Under the pieces are notes generated by a model that was not told the DNA's origin, did no database searches, and saw nothing but the letters and a program-made list of their open reading frames with translations. A stretch of 64,000 nt of DNA, taken from positions 331,242-395,241 of the forward strand of contig NZ_LQPC01000026.1 in NCBI RefSeq assembly GCF_002101705.1, given 5' to 3'. A program made the position numbers and the translations under genes. Source of the stretch: Mycolicibacterium iranicum (GTDB lineage: Bacteria; Actinomycetota; Actinomycetes; Mycobacteriales; Mycobacteriaceae). Shown here in pieces: positions 42,470 to 50,334 of this stretch (position 1 is the first letter of the stretch; each line of letters begins with the position of its first letter).

Positions 42470-43674
42470 TGCCCGCGATGCGCTCAGTCGACGAGCATCG
42501 GCGCGTGGTCGCCGACCTGATCACCGCGCGGCCCGCGGCGCAGGTTCCGATCGCCGACGCGCTCGGTCTCGTTCTCGGCGCGGACGTCGTCGCGCCGTTG
42601 TCGCTTCCGGGCTTCGACAACTCCGCCATGGACGGCTACGCCATTCTCACCGAGGACATCGCGTCGGCCACCGACGAGAATCCGGTACGCCTGCCCGTCG
42701 CCGAGGACATCCCCGCCGGCCGCACCGACATCCCCACGCTGGCCCCGGGTACCGCGCACCGCATCATGACCGGTGCCCCGCTGCCGGCGGGTGCCACGTC
42801 CGTCGTCCCGGTCGAGTCCACCGATGGTGGCGTCGACACCGTGACGATCCGCGCGAGCACGAAGGTCGGCCAGCACATTCGCCGTGCCGGTGAGGACGTC
42901 ACCTCCGGAACGACGGTGCTAAAAGCAGGGCAGGTGGTGACCCCGGCTGCCCTCGGGCTGGCGGCCGCGTTGGGCCTGGCCGAGCTGACGGTCCTCCCGC
43001 GCCTGCGGGTTCTCGTCATGTCGACCGGAACCGAACTGGTCACGGCAGGGCAACCCCTGAAGCCGGGGCAGATCTACGAGTCCAACGGGGTGATGCTCGC
43101 CGCCGCCGTGCGCGACGCGGGCGCCGAGGTCATCGCATCACCGATGAGCGACGACACCGTGGGCGCGTTCCGAGAGACGCTGCGAACCCAGGCCGGGGAC
43201 GCTGATCTGATCATCACGACCGGCGGTGTCAGCGCGGGCGCCTACGAGGTGGTCAAGGACGCCCTGGGCCAGGGCGCCGTCGAGTTCGTCAAGGTTGCGA
43301 TGCAGCCGGGAATGCCGCAGGGCGCGGGAACGGTCGACGGTGTCCCGATCGTCACGCTGCCCGGGAACCCGGTGAGCTCGCTGGTGTCGTTCGAGGTGTT
43401 CGTCCGTTCCGCACTGCGCGCCGCGATGGGGCTGACCCCCCACGAACGGCCCCGCCGCGCCGCCACGCTGACCGAGGACCTGACGTCGCCGCGCGGCAAA
43501 CGGCAGTTCCGTCGCGGTGTGTTCGACCCCGTCGCCGACACCGTGACCAGCTACGGCCCGCCGGCGTCGCATCACCTGCGCTGGCTGGCTTCGGCGAACT
43601 GCCTGCTGGAGATCGACGAGGACACCGCCGAGCTCGCCGCCGGGTCACGTGTGCAGGTGTGGGACCTGCGCTAG
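42469..43674 (+). CDS. moeA2: Molybdopterin molybdenumtransferase MoeA
   Basis: 401 residues. It has [14 protein letters not shown] near 45-58 and [19 protein letters not shown] in domain II. The MoCF-binding core includes [15 protein letters not shown]-type [25 protein letters not shown] and [15 protein letters not shown]. MoeA inserts molybdate into adenylated molybdopterin. The position after the SDR fits moeA2. It is coupled to the SDR by one overlapping base and is followed 19 bp later by psd. Confidence 0.92.
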   Translation: MPAMRSVDEHRRVVADLITARPAAQVPIADALGLVLGADVVAPLSLPGFDNSAMDGYAILTEDIASATDENPVRLPVAEDIPAGRTDIPTLAPGTAHRIMTGAPLPAGATSVVPVESTDGGVDTVTIRASTKVGQHIRRAGEDVTSGTTVLKAGQVVTPAALGLAAALGLAELTVLPRLRVLVMSTGTELVTAGQPLKPGQIYESNGVMLAAAVRDAGAEVIASPMSDDTVGAFRETLRTQAGDADLIITTGGVSAGAYEVVKDALGQGAVEFVKVAMQPGMPQGAGTVDGVPIVTLPGNPVSSLVSFEVFVRSALRAAMGLTPHERPRRAATLTEDLTSPRGKRQFRRGVFDPVADTVTSYGPPASHHLRWLASANCLLEIDEDTAELAAGSRVQVWDLR

Positions 43675-43693
43675 CCGTAGACTCGCTGACACC

Positions 43694-44392
43694 ATGGCCA
43701 GACGCCCCGACCTCAAGACAGGACCAGCGCGCCTGGCGGCCCTGGTTCGCACCACCGTTCCCCCGATGCACCCCGCCGGGTTGCCGTTCGTCGGCGCGAG
43801 CCTTGCCGTGGCGCTCGCCGGTCGCAGGACCCGCTGGTTGCGCAACACCGGCCTCGCCGCAGCCGCCGCCAACGCCGCGTTCTTCCGTCACCCGCCGCGC
43901 GTCGCGCCGACCCGCCCCGGTGTCGTCGTTGCCCCGGCCGACGGACTCATCTGCCTGATCGAGGAAGAAGTCCCACCGAGCGAACTCGGTCTTCCCGCAA
44001 CACCTTTGCCCCGAATCAGCATTTTCCTGTCGCTCTTCGACGCGCACGTCCAGCGCGCCCCGCTCGCCGGTGAGGTGGTGGCCGTCAAGCATCGTCCCGG
44101 TCTGTTCGGCTCCGCCGAGCTGGCCGCCGCGAGCGCCGACAACGAACGCAACAGCGTCGTCATCCGTAGCCCGGAGGGCGCCGAGGTCATCGCCGTGCAG
44201 ATCGCGGGTCTCCTGGCCCGCCGCATCGTGTGCGACGTGCGGCCCGGCGAGAAGGTCGAACTCGGCGAGACCTACGGGCTGATCCGCTACGGCTCCCGGC
44301 TCGACACCTACCTGCCCGCGGGATCCCGGATCCTGGTGTCAGTCGGGCAGCGTTCAGTGGCCGGCGAGACCGTGCTGGCCGAGCTGCCCTGA
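43694..44392 (+). CDS. psd: Phosphatidylserine decarboxylase proenzyme
   Basis: 232 residues, a PSD-A type short form. It has an N-terminal membrane-proximal region, the FFRHPPR motif, [31 protein letters not shown] and the self-cleavage context [11 protein letters not shown]. Ser in that GS becomes the pyruvoyl group. It makes phosphatidylethanolamine, the next step after PssA, whose gene starts at the overlapping ATG (TGATG). The start MARRPDLK was chosen over an upstream in-frame ATG inside moeA. Confidence 0.92.
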   Translation: MARRPDLKTGPARLAALVRTTVPPMHPAGLPFVGASLAVALAGRRTRWLRNTGLAAAAANAAFFRHPPRVAPTRPGVVVAPADGLICLIEEEVPPSELGLPATPLPRISIFLSLFDAHVQRAPLAGEVVAVKHRPGLFGSAELAAASADNERNSVVIRSPEGAEVIAVQIAGLLARRIVCDVRPGEKVELGETYGLIRYGSRLDTYLPAGSRILVSVGQRSVAGETVLAELP

Positions 44393-45258
44393 TGCGGGCG
44401 CGCCTCAAGACGCCGGTCGTCAGCGTCAAGATCCTGCCCAGCGCGATGACGGTCGCCGCCATCTGCCTGGGCCTGAGCGCGGTGAAGTTCGCGCTGGACG
44501 ACCGGCCCACCGAGGCGATGGCGTTCCTCGCGATCGCCGCGATCCTCGATGCGCTCGACGGCAGGCTCGCCCGCGCGCTGAAGGCCACGTCCAAGATGGG
44601 CGAGGAGATCGATTCGCTGGCCGACGCCGTGAACTTCGGCGTCGCACCGGCGTTCATCGTCTACGGCACGCTGCTGTCGACGTCGCGCATCGGCTGGATC
44701 GTTGTGCTGCTGTACGCCGTCTGCATCGTGCTGCGGCTCGCCCGCTACAACGCGATGCTGTCGGTCGACCAGCCCGCGTACGAGAAGAAGTACTTCACCG
44801 GCATGCCCGCACCGGCGGGCGCGATCGGTGCGATCGGCCCACTGGCGGCAAAGATGCAATTCGGTGAGGGCTGGTGGACTTCCGAGCCCGCCGTCGTGAT
44901 CTGGATGATCGCCGTCTCGCTGCTGGTCGTCAGCACGCTGCCGATGCGCAAGATCCACACGTTCTCGGTGCCGCCCAACATGGTGGCTCCCCTGCTCGCC
45001 CTGCTCGCGATCGGCGTCGCGGCCTCGATCCTGTACGGCTACATCGTGATCCTGGTGATCATCGTCGCCTACTTCCTGCACATCCCGTTCGCGTTCCGCA
45101 CCAAGCGTTTCCTCGCCGCGCATCCGGAGATCTGGGATGAGAGGCCGCGCCAACAGCGTGCTGTCCGCCGCGCGATCCGCCGCACTCACCGGATTCAGCG
45201 GGCCCAGCCGCGCCGGTCGATGATGCGTCTGGGGCTGCGCCGACCCCCGCGAGGGTGA
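44392..45258 (+). CDS. pssA: CDP-diacylglycerol-serine O-phosphatidyltransferase
   Basis: 288 residues with about eight membrane helices. The CDP-alcohol phosphotransferase signature reads DALDGRLAR, then GEEIDSLADAVNFG (D-G-x2-A-R-x8-G-x3-D-x3-D, with expected spacing). It makes phosphatidylserine from CDP-diacylglycerol and serine for Psd. The C-terminal ~40 residues are very Arg-rich (RRAIRRTHRIQRAQPRRSMM), perhaps contacting lipid headgroups. Part of the SDR-moeA-psd-pssA-ATPase operon, all spaced 1-20 bp. Confidence 0.93.
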   Translation: MRARLKTPVVSVKILPSAMTVAAICLGLSAVKFALDDRPTEAMAFLAIAAILDALDGRLARALKATSKMGEEIDSLADAVNFGVAPAFIVYGTLLSTSRIGWIVVLLYAVCIVLRLARYNAMLSVDQPAYEKKYFTGMPAPAGAIGAIGPLAAKMQFGEGWWTSEPAVVIWMIAVSLLVVSTLPMRKIHTFSVPPNMVAPLLALLAIGVAASILYGYIVILVIIVAYFLHIPFAFRTKRFLAAHPEIWDERPRQQRAVRRAIRRTHRIQRAQPRRSMMRLGLRRPPRG

Positions 45259-45259
45259 C

Positions 45260-47428
45260 GTGCCCGATCTAGTTCTCACGGCCCGTCTCAACACCTCAGC
45301 GCTGGACTCGCGCCGCGGCGTGGTCCGGCTGCATCCTGAAGCCATCGCCGCGCTCGGCATCCGGGAGTGGGACGCCATCTCGCTGACCGGTTCGCGCACC
45401 ACCGCGGCGGTGGTTGGCATCGCCCCCGCCGGCACCCCTACGGGCACCGCACTTCTCGACGATGTCACGTTGTCGAACGCGGGTCTGCGTGAGGACACCT
45501 CGGTGCTCGTAGCGCCCGTCACCGTGTACGGCGCACGCTCGGTGACGCTGAACGGCTCCCGCCTGGCCACCCAGTCGATTAGCGCGGCGACGCTGCGGCA
45601 GGCGCTGCTGGGCAAGGTGATGACGGTCGGCGACACCGTGTCGCTGCTCCCCCGCGACCTCGGGCCCGGCACCTCCACGTCGGCGGCGAGCGCCGCACTG
45701 GCCTCTTCGGTCGGCATCACGTGGACGTCGGAGCTGCTCACCGTCACCGACGTCGACCCGGCGGGACCCGTGAGCGTCCAACCTAATTCGCTGGTCTGCT
45801 GGGGCGATGCGACCGCGCCCGCTCGGCAGGAAACCGCCAGCGCGGCGCACGTCGTGGAAGCCGACGCCACGCAACCCGCCGTCAGCTACGACGACCTCAA
45901 GGGCGCCCATTCTCAGGCCGGGCGACTCACCGAGTGGCTCAAGCTCGCCCTAGACCAACCCGAGCTTCTCGAAAAGCTCGGCGCTGCAGCCAATCTGGGT
46001 GTCCTGGTGTCCGGACCCGCCGGGGTGGGCAAGGCGACGCTGGTGCGGACGGTCTGCGCGGGTCGGCGCCTCGTCGAACTCGACGGTCCAGAGGTCGGCT
46101 CGCTGCGACCCGAGGACCGCCTCGCCAATGTGTCCTCCGCCGTCGCCACCGTGCGTGACGGTGGCGGGGTGCTGGTGGTCACCGACATCGACGCGCTGCT
46201 CCCGATACCTGCGGACCCCGTTGCGACGCTGATCCTCACCGAGCTGCGCTCGGCCGTCGCCACCCGAGGTGTGGCGTTCGTCGCGACGTCGGCCCTGCCC
46301 GACAGTGTCGATCCCCGCCTGCGCGCACCGGACCTGTGCGACCGCGAACTGGGCTTGAGCCTGCCCGACGGAGCCGTCCGCGAACAACTGCTCGAGGTGC
46401 TGCTGCGCGACGTCCCCGCATCGGATCTCGACCTCGGCGAAATTGGCGAGCGCACACCAGGATTCGTTGTCGCCGACCTCGCCGCACTGGTGCGCGAGGC
46501 GGCCCTGCGCGCGGCCGCGCGGGCCAGCGAGACCGGTGACGACCCGGCGCTGATCCAGGAGGATCTCGTCGGCGCGCTCGGCGTGATCCGGCCGCTGTCC
46601 CGGTCGGCCGCCGAGGAGGTGTCAGTCGGCTCCGTCACCCTCGAGGACGTCGGGGACATGGCCGAAACCAAGCAGGCACTCACCGAGGCGGTGCTGTGGC
46701 CGCTGCAACACCCGGAGACCTTCCAGCGCCTCGGCGTACAACCGCCGCGTGGTGTGCTGCTCTACGGACCACCCGGATGCGGTAAGACCTTTGTCGTTAG
46801 GGCGCTTGCGAGTTCGGGCCGCCTCAGCGTGCACGCCGTGAAAGGCGCTGAGCTGATGGACAAATGGGTCGGCTCTTCCGAGAAGGCGGTGCGGGAGCTC
46901 TTTCAGCGCGCCCGCGATTCGGCGCCGTCGCTGGTGTTCCTCGACGAGATCGACGCGCTGGCGCCGCGGCGGGGCCAGAGCTTCGACTCCGGGGTCACCG
47001 ATCGCGTGGTGGCGGCCATGCTGACAGAACTCGACGGCATCGAGCCGCTGCGTGACGTGGTGGTGCTCGGCGCCACGAACCGTCCCGACCTGATCGATCC
47101 GGCGCTGCTGCGGCCCGGCCGGCTGGAGAAGCTGGTATTCGTCGAGCCGCCCGACGCGGAGGCGCGCACGCAGATCCTCAAGACTGCGGGCAAGTCTGTG
47201 CCACTGGCCGCTGATGTCGATCTGGAGACCCTCGCAGGCGAGCTCGACGGATACAGCGCCGCCGATTGCGTGGCGCTGCTGCGCGAGGCCGCGCTGACGG
47301 CGATGCGCCGGTCGATCGATGCAGCCGACGTCACCGCGGGCGATGTGGCGAAAGCCCGCGAGACCGTCCGCCCCTCGTTGGACCCGGTGCAGGTGGAGTC
47401 GCTGCGGAGCTTCGCGGAGTCCCGCTAG
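45260..47428 (+). CDS. CDC48/VAT-like AAA+ ATPase with degenerate first AAA module
   Basis: 722 residues: an N-terminal CDC48-type barrel (~1-180), AAA module D1 (~225-445) and AAA module D2 (~455-720). D2 has Walker A GPPGCGKTF, Walker B LVFLDEIDAL, sensor GATNRPDLIDPALLRPGR and the arginine-finger region. D1 has Walker A GPAGVGKAT (A for T) and Walker B LVVTDIDAL (Ile for the catalytic Glu), so D1 should not hydrolyse ATP. Counterpart of Rv0435c. Starts at GTG 45260, 1 bp after pssA, and should unfold or remodel proteins; its substrate is unknown. Confidence 0.92.
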   Translation: MPDLVLTARLNTSALDSRRGVVRLHPEAIAALGIREWDAISLTGSRTTAAVVGIAPAGTPTGTALLDDVTLSNAGLREDTSVLVAPVTVYGARSVTLNGSRLATQSISAATLRQALLGKVMTVGDTVSLLPRDLGPGTSTSAASAALASSVGITWTSELLTVTDVDPAGPVSVQPNSLVCWGDATAPARQETASAAHVVEADATQPAVSYDDLKGAHSQAGRLTEWLKLALDQPELLEKLGAAANLGVLVSGPAGVGKATLVRTVCAGRRLVELDGPEVGSLRPEDRLANVSSAVATVRDGGGVLVVTDIDALLPIPADPVATLILTELRSAVATRGVAFVATSALPDSVDPRLRAPDLCDRELGLSLPDGAVREQLLEVLLRDVPASDLDLGEIGERTPGFVVADLAALVREAALRAAARASETGDDPALIQEDLVGALGVIRPLSRSAAEEVSVGSVTLEDVGDMAETKQALTEAVLWPLQHPETFQRLGVQPPRGVLLYGPPGCGKTFVVRALASSGRLSVHAVKGAELMDKWVGSSEKAVRELFQRARDSAPSLVFLDEIDALAPRRGQSFDSGVTDRVVAAMLTELDGIEPLRDVVVLGATNRPDLIDPALLRPGRLEKLVFVEPPDAEARTQILKTAGKSVPLAADVDLETLAGELDGYSAADCVALLREAALTAMRRSIDAADVTAGDVAKARETVRPSLDPVQVESLRSFAESR

Positions 47429-47442
47429 GCCTTCGGCGCCAG

Positions 47443-47507
47443 CTTCGCCGAGCGTGCGGTAGCGGCGAAGTTTCCAGGCCATCAACGCCCTGGACGCACA
47501 CTCGGCG
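47443..47507. terminator. Complex hairpin region after the AAA+ ATPase
   Basis: cgccgagcgtgcg (47446-47458) pairs at 12 of 13 with 47495-47507. An alternative stem cttcgccg/cggcgaag (47443-47450/47463-47470) overlaps it. It lies just after the operon stop and is a likely terminator. Confidence 0.45.
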
Positions 47508-47520
47508 CACAGTCACGACA

Positions 47521-47576
47521 AATCTTGACACTGCCTAGTTATGGTGACATCGTCTTAACTAGTCATTGTCAAGATT
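47521..47576. promoter_or_regulatory. 56-bp nested dyad upstream of the DUF1707 gene
   Basis: Outer arms aatcttgaca/tgtcaagatt (47521-47530/47567-47576) and inner arms ctagtt/aactag (47535-47540/47557-47562) are all perfect. The outer-to-inner gap is 4 nt on both sides, around a 16-nt centre. The right outer arm abuts the gggagga ribosome site (47577-47583). ttgaca could double as a -35, and tatggt (47540-47545) is a possible -10. A regulator operator or a translation-controlling mRNA hairpin would both fit. Confidence 0.6.
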
Positions 47577-47586
47577 GGGAGGAAGC

Positions 47587-48030
47587 ATGGCCACCGCAAT
47601 CCCGACCTCAATCCGCACGGGTGATCGCGAGCGCGAGGAGACCGCCGACCTTCTCGGCCAGGCGCTAGCCCAGGGCTACCTCGACATGGCCGAATACGAG
47701 GCGCGGCTGCAGCAGGTGTACGACGCCCACACGACACCCGACCTGCGCCAGCTGACCGTCGACCTGCCTGTTGCCGAGCTCCGTCGCAACGATCCGCGGC
47801 GCAAGGCGGCCAAGCTGGCGGCGGCGCGGCGCGGCATCCACCTCCACCTCGCCGCATATGTGGCCATGGTCGTCATCGTGTTGACCGTGTGGCTGGCCGT
47901 CGGCATGGGCACCGGCTCCTGGTACTTCTGGCCGATCTGGCCGATTCTCGGCGCGGGCATCGGCCTCCTGAGCCATGCACTACCGATTCGCCGCGGCTTC
48001 CCGGCCTGCCCGGGGTTCAAGGCGCACTAA
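47587..48030 (+). CDS. DUF1707 / 2TM-domain protein
   Basis: 147 residues. The N-terminal DUF1707 (SHOCT-like) segment is RTGDREREETADLLGQALAQGYLDMAEYEARLQQVYDAHT (~8-47). A 2TM domain (HLHLAAYVAMVVIVLTVWL and WYFWPIWPILGAGIGLL) follows. These are small mycobacterial and streptomycete envelope proteins of unknown function. ATG 47587 follows gggagga at a good distance; an in-frame ATG 7 codons earlier is inside the dyad. It is convergent with the antiporter at 48065. Confidence 0.82.
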   Translation: MATAIPTSIRTGDREREETADLLGQALAQGYLDMAEYEARLQQVYDAHTTPDLRQLTVDLPVAELRRNDPRRKAAKLAAARRGIHLHLAAYVAMVVIVLTVWLAVGMGTGSWYFWPIWPILGAGIGLLSHALPIRRGFPACPGFKAH

Positions 48031-48064
48031 GCCGGGTCAACAACCGTGCGCTCGGCGCAACGCC

Positions 48065-49561
48065 TCAAGCCTGGTCGCCGTACTCGTCGAACCAGTAGGC
48101 GAGCTTGCCGCGACGGCTGACGGCGCGCAACCGCCGCTCGGCGAGGTCGCGCGTCGCCGTCGTCGTCACGATCAACAGCTCGTCGCCGATGGCGAGCCGC
48201 GTCACGCGCTCAGGGACGAACGGCTGCCCAGCCCGGATGATCAAGGTGATCACACTCGGATCGGGAAGCCGCAACTCCAGCACCGTGACGTTGTGCAGGC
48301 GCGATCCCGGCAGCACGGTCATCGTCAGCAACTCGGCCCCCAGTACATCCAACGGCGCTGCGTCGACCTGGATTTCGCGGGTGGTGTCACGTGGGATGAG
48401 GTTCAGGCGTTCGGCCACCAGGCGCAGGCTGGGTCCCTGGATGACGGTGTAAAGCACCACCAGGATGAACACGATGTTGAGCAGCCGCGTGCTGTCGGGC
48501 ACTCCCGCCACGATGGGGTAGGTGCACAGCACGATGGGCACGGCCCCGCGCAGGCCCGCCCACGACAGGAACACCTGCTCGCGCCACGGCACCCCAAACC
48601 CGATGAGCGACACGAGAACCGACAGCGGCCTGGCCAGCAGCAGCAGGACCAGTCCGGTGACGACGGCAGGCACCACCTCGGCGAGCAGCTCGTCGGGAGA
48701 CACCAGCAGGCCGAGGATGACGAAGACGCCGATCTGGGCGAGCCAGCCTGACCCCTCCGCAAACGATCGGGTGGCCGAGCGGTGCGGCAGGTTCGAGTTC
48801 GCGAGCACCACGCCCGACAGGTACGCAGCCAGGAAGCCGCTGCTGTGCACCGTACCTGCGGCCGCGAAAGCCACCATGCAGAGCCCGAACGTCGCGAGTG
48901 GATACAGACCGGCGGCCGGCAATGCCATGCGGCGCAACGTTATCGCGCCGAGGAAGCCGAAGGTCAGACCGATCGCGGTCCCGATCACCAAATCGTACAA
49001 CAGCGTTCCGGCAATCGTGACCGGGTCGAGGTTCAACGGCGTCGCGCTGAAGAGCAGTACCAGGACCACCGCGGGCGCGTCGTTGAAACCCGATTCTGCT
49101 TCCAGTAATCCGCTGAGTCGGCGCGGCAGAGGGACCACCCGCAACACGGAGAAAACCGCCGCGGCATCCGTGCTGGAGACCACGGCGCCCAGCAGCAACG
49201 CCAGTTGCCAGTCCATGCCGAGCAGCCAGTGCACGGCGGCGGCGGTCACCAAGGTGCTGACGCCGACGCCGACAGTGGCCAGAACCCCGGCGGGCGCGAG
49301 GACTTTTCGGATGTCGTTGAACCGGGTTGTCAGACCGCCTTCGACGAGGATGACCGCGAGCGCGGCGGTGCCCAGATCCTGCGCCAGTTGGGCACTGTCG
49401 AACTGCAGCCCGAGTCCGTCCTCGCCGACAAGCACACCGACTCCGAGGAACAGCAATAGGCTTGGCAGGCCGACCCCGGTGGCCAGCCGCGTCGCAGCGA
49501 TGCTCGCCAGCAGCACGAGGCCGCCGAGGAACAGCGCCACGTAGAGCTGGTGCAGGGTCAC
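48065..49561 (-). CDS. CPA1-type K+/H+ (NhaP2/CvrA-like) antiporter with TrkA-C domain
   Basis: 498 residues. About twelve membrane segments (1-385) include LGAVVSSTDAAAVFSVLR, EAESGFNDAPAVVLVL (the ND ion site) and LSWAGLRGAVPIVL. The C-terminal ~90 residues (GSRLHNVTVLELRLPDPSVITLIIRAG ... GDELLIVTTT) form a TrkA-C ligand-binding domain. NhaP2/CvrA proteins exchange K+ or Na+ for protons. The GTG start is 31 bp from the divergent TrkA/RCK gene, so the pair probably acts in one cation circuit. Confidence 0.87.
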   Translation of the reverse strand: MTLHQLYVALFLGGLVLLASIAATRLATGVGLPSLLLFLGVGVLVGEDGLGLQFDSAQLAQDLGTAALAVILVEGGLTTRFNDIRKVLAPAGVLATVGVGVSTLVTAAAVHWLLGMDWQLALLLGAVVSSTDAAAVFSVLRVVPLPRRLSGLLEAESGFNDAPAVVLVLLFSATPLNLDPVTIAGTLLYDLVIGTAIGLTFGFLGAITLRRMALPAAGLYPLATFGLCMVAFAAAGTVHSSGFLAAYLSGVVLANSNLPHRSATRSFAEGSGWLAQIGVFVILGLLVSPDELLAEVVPAVVTGLVLLLLARPLSVLVSLIGFGVPWREQVFLSWAGLRGAVPIVLCTYPIVAGVPDSTRLLNIVFILVVLYTVIQGPSLRLVAERLNLIPRDTTREIQVDAAPLDVLGAELLTMTVLPGSRLHNVTVLELRLPDPSVITLIIRAGQPFVPERVTRLAIGDELLIVTTTATRDLAERRLRAVSRRGKLAYWFDEYGDQA

Positions 49562-49592
49562 GGGAGTGAGTAAAGCAGGGAAGGGGGGCCCG

Positions 49593-50288
49593 ATGCGTGT
49601 CGCGATCGCAGGCGCGGGTGCGGTCGGTCGTTCCGTGGCGCAGGAGCTCGTCGACTACGGCCACAAGGTCCTGCTCATCGAGAAGGACTTCCACCGCTAC
49701 GAGCCCGACACCGTGCCCCACGCCGAATGGCTGTGGGCCGATGCGTGCGAGGTGTCCTCGCTCGAGGAAGCCGAGATGCAGATCTGCGACGTCGCGATCG
49801 CCGCCACCGGTGACGACAAGGCCAATCTCGCGATGGCCCTGCTGGCCAAGTCGGAGTTCGGCATCGATCGCGTCGTCGCCCGGATCAACGACGCCCGCAA
49901 TGAATGGCTCTTCACGGAGGCCTGGGGCATCGACGTCGCCGTGTCGACCCCGCTGGCCCTCGTTGCCGCCATCGAAGGCGCGATCGACGTCGGCCACCTC
50001 ATCCGGCTGATGGCCCTGGGCCGAGACTCCAGAGGCGACCTCGGTCAGAGCGCGACGAACGTCGCGAAGTTCACGCTCCCCGACGACAGTCCCCTTGTTG
50101 CGCAGCGGGTGCGCGACCTCGCGATGCCCGACGACAGCGCGCTCGTCACGCTGCTGCGCGGCAAGCACTTGATGGTCCCCGGCCCAGAGGACGTCCTGCG
50201 GGCCGGAGACGAGCTGCTGTTCGTGTCGGCGTCCGGCGTCGAAGAGCGCATCAAAGAACTCGTGACGCGCACCCGTAGACTGGAGTGA
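49593..50288 (+). CDS. TrkA/RCK-family K+ regulatory subunit (CeoC-like)
   Basis: 231 residues. RCK_N Rossmann domain MRVAIAGAGAVGRSVAQEL (1-19) with DVAIAATGDDKANLAMALLAK and FGIDRVVARINDARNEWLF; RCK_C domain ~150-228 (FTLPDDSPLVAQRVRDL ... LLRGKHLMVPGPEDVLRAGDELLFV). It binds NAD(H) or other nucleotides and gates Trk-type transporters or antiporters. The start ATG 49593 is preceded by a gggaagggggg stretch. No TrkG/H membrane subunit is nearby; it sits 46 bp before mrpA on the same strand and is divergent from a CPA1 antiporter that has its own TrkA-C domain. Confidence 0.85.
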   Translation: MRVAIAGAGAVGRSVAQELVDYGHKVLLIEKDFHRYEPDTVPHAEWLWADACEVSSLEEAEMQICDVAIAATGDDKANLAMALLAKSEFGIDRVVARINDARNEWLFTEAWGIDVAVSTPLALVAAIEGAIDVGHLIRLMALGRDSRGDLGQSATNVAKFTLPDDSPLVAQRVRDLAMPDDSALVTLLRGKHLMVPGPEDVLRAGDELLFVSASGVEERIKELVTRTRRLE

Positions 50289-50334
50289 CTCCAGAGTCAG
50301 TACGGCTGACTGCCGCCCACGACGAGACGGAGCC

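Noticed and set aside
47525..47545. Simple SigA promoter from ttgaca for DUF1707
   Set aside because: No -10 at 16-19 bp; ttgaca is better explained as part of the dyad arm, so only a possible tatggt is noted.
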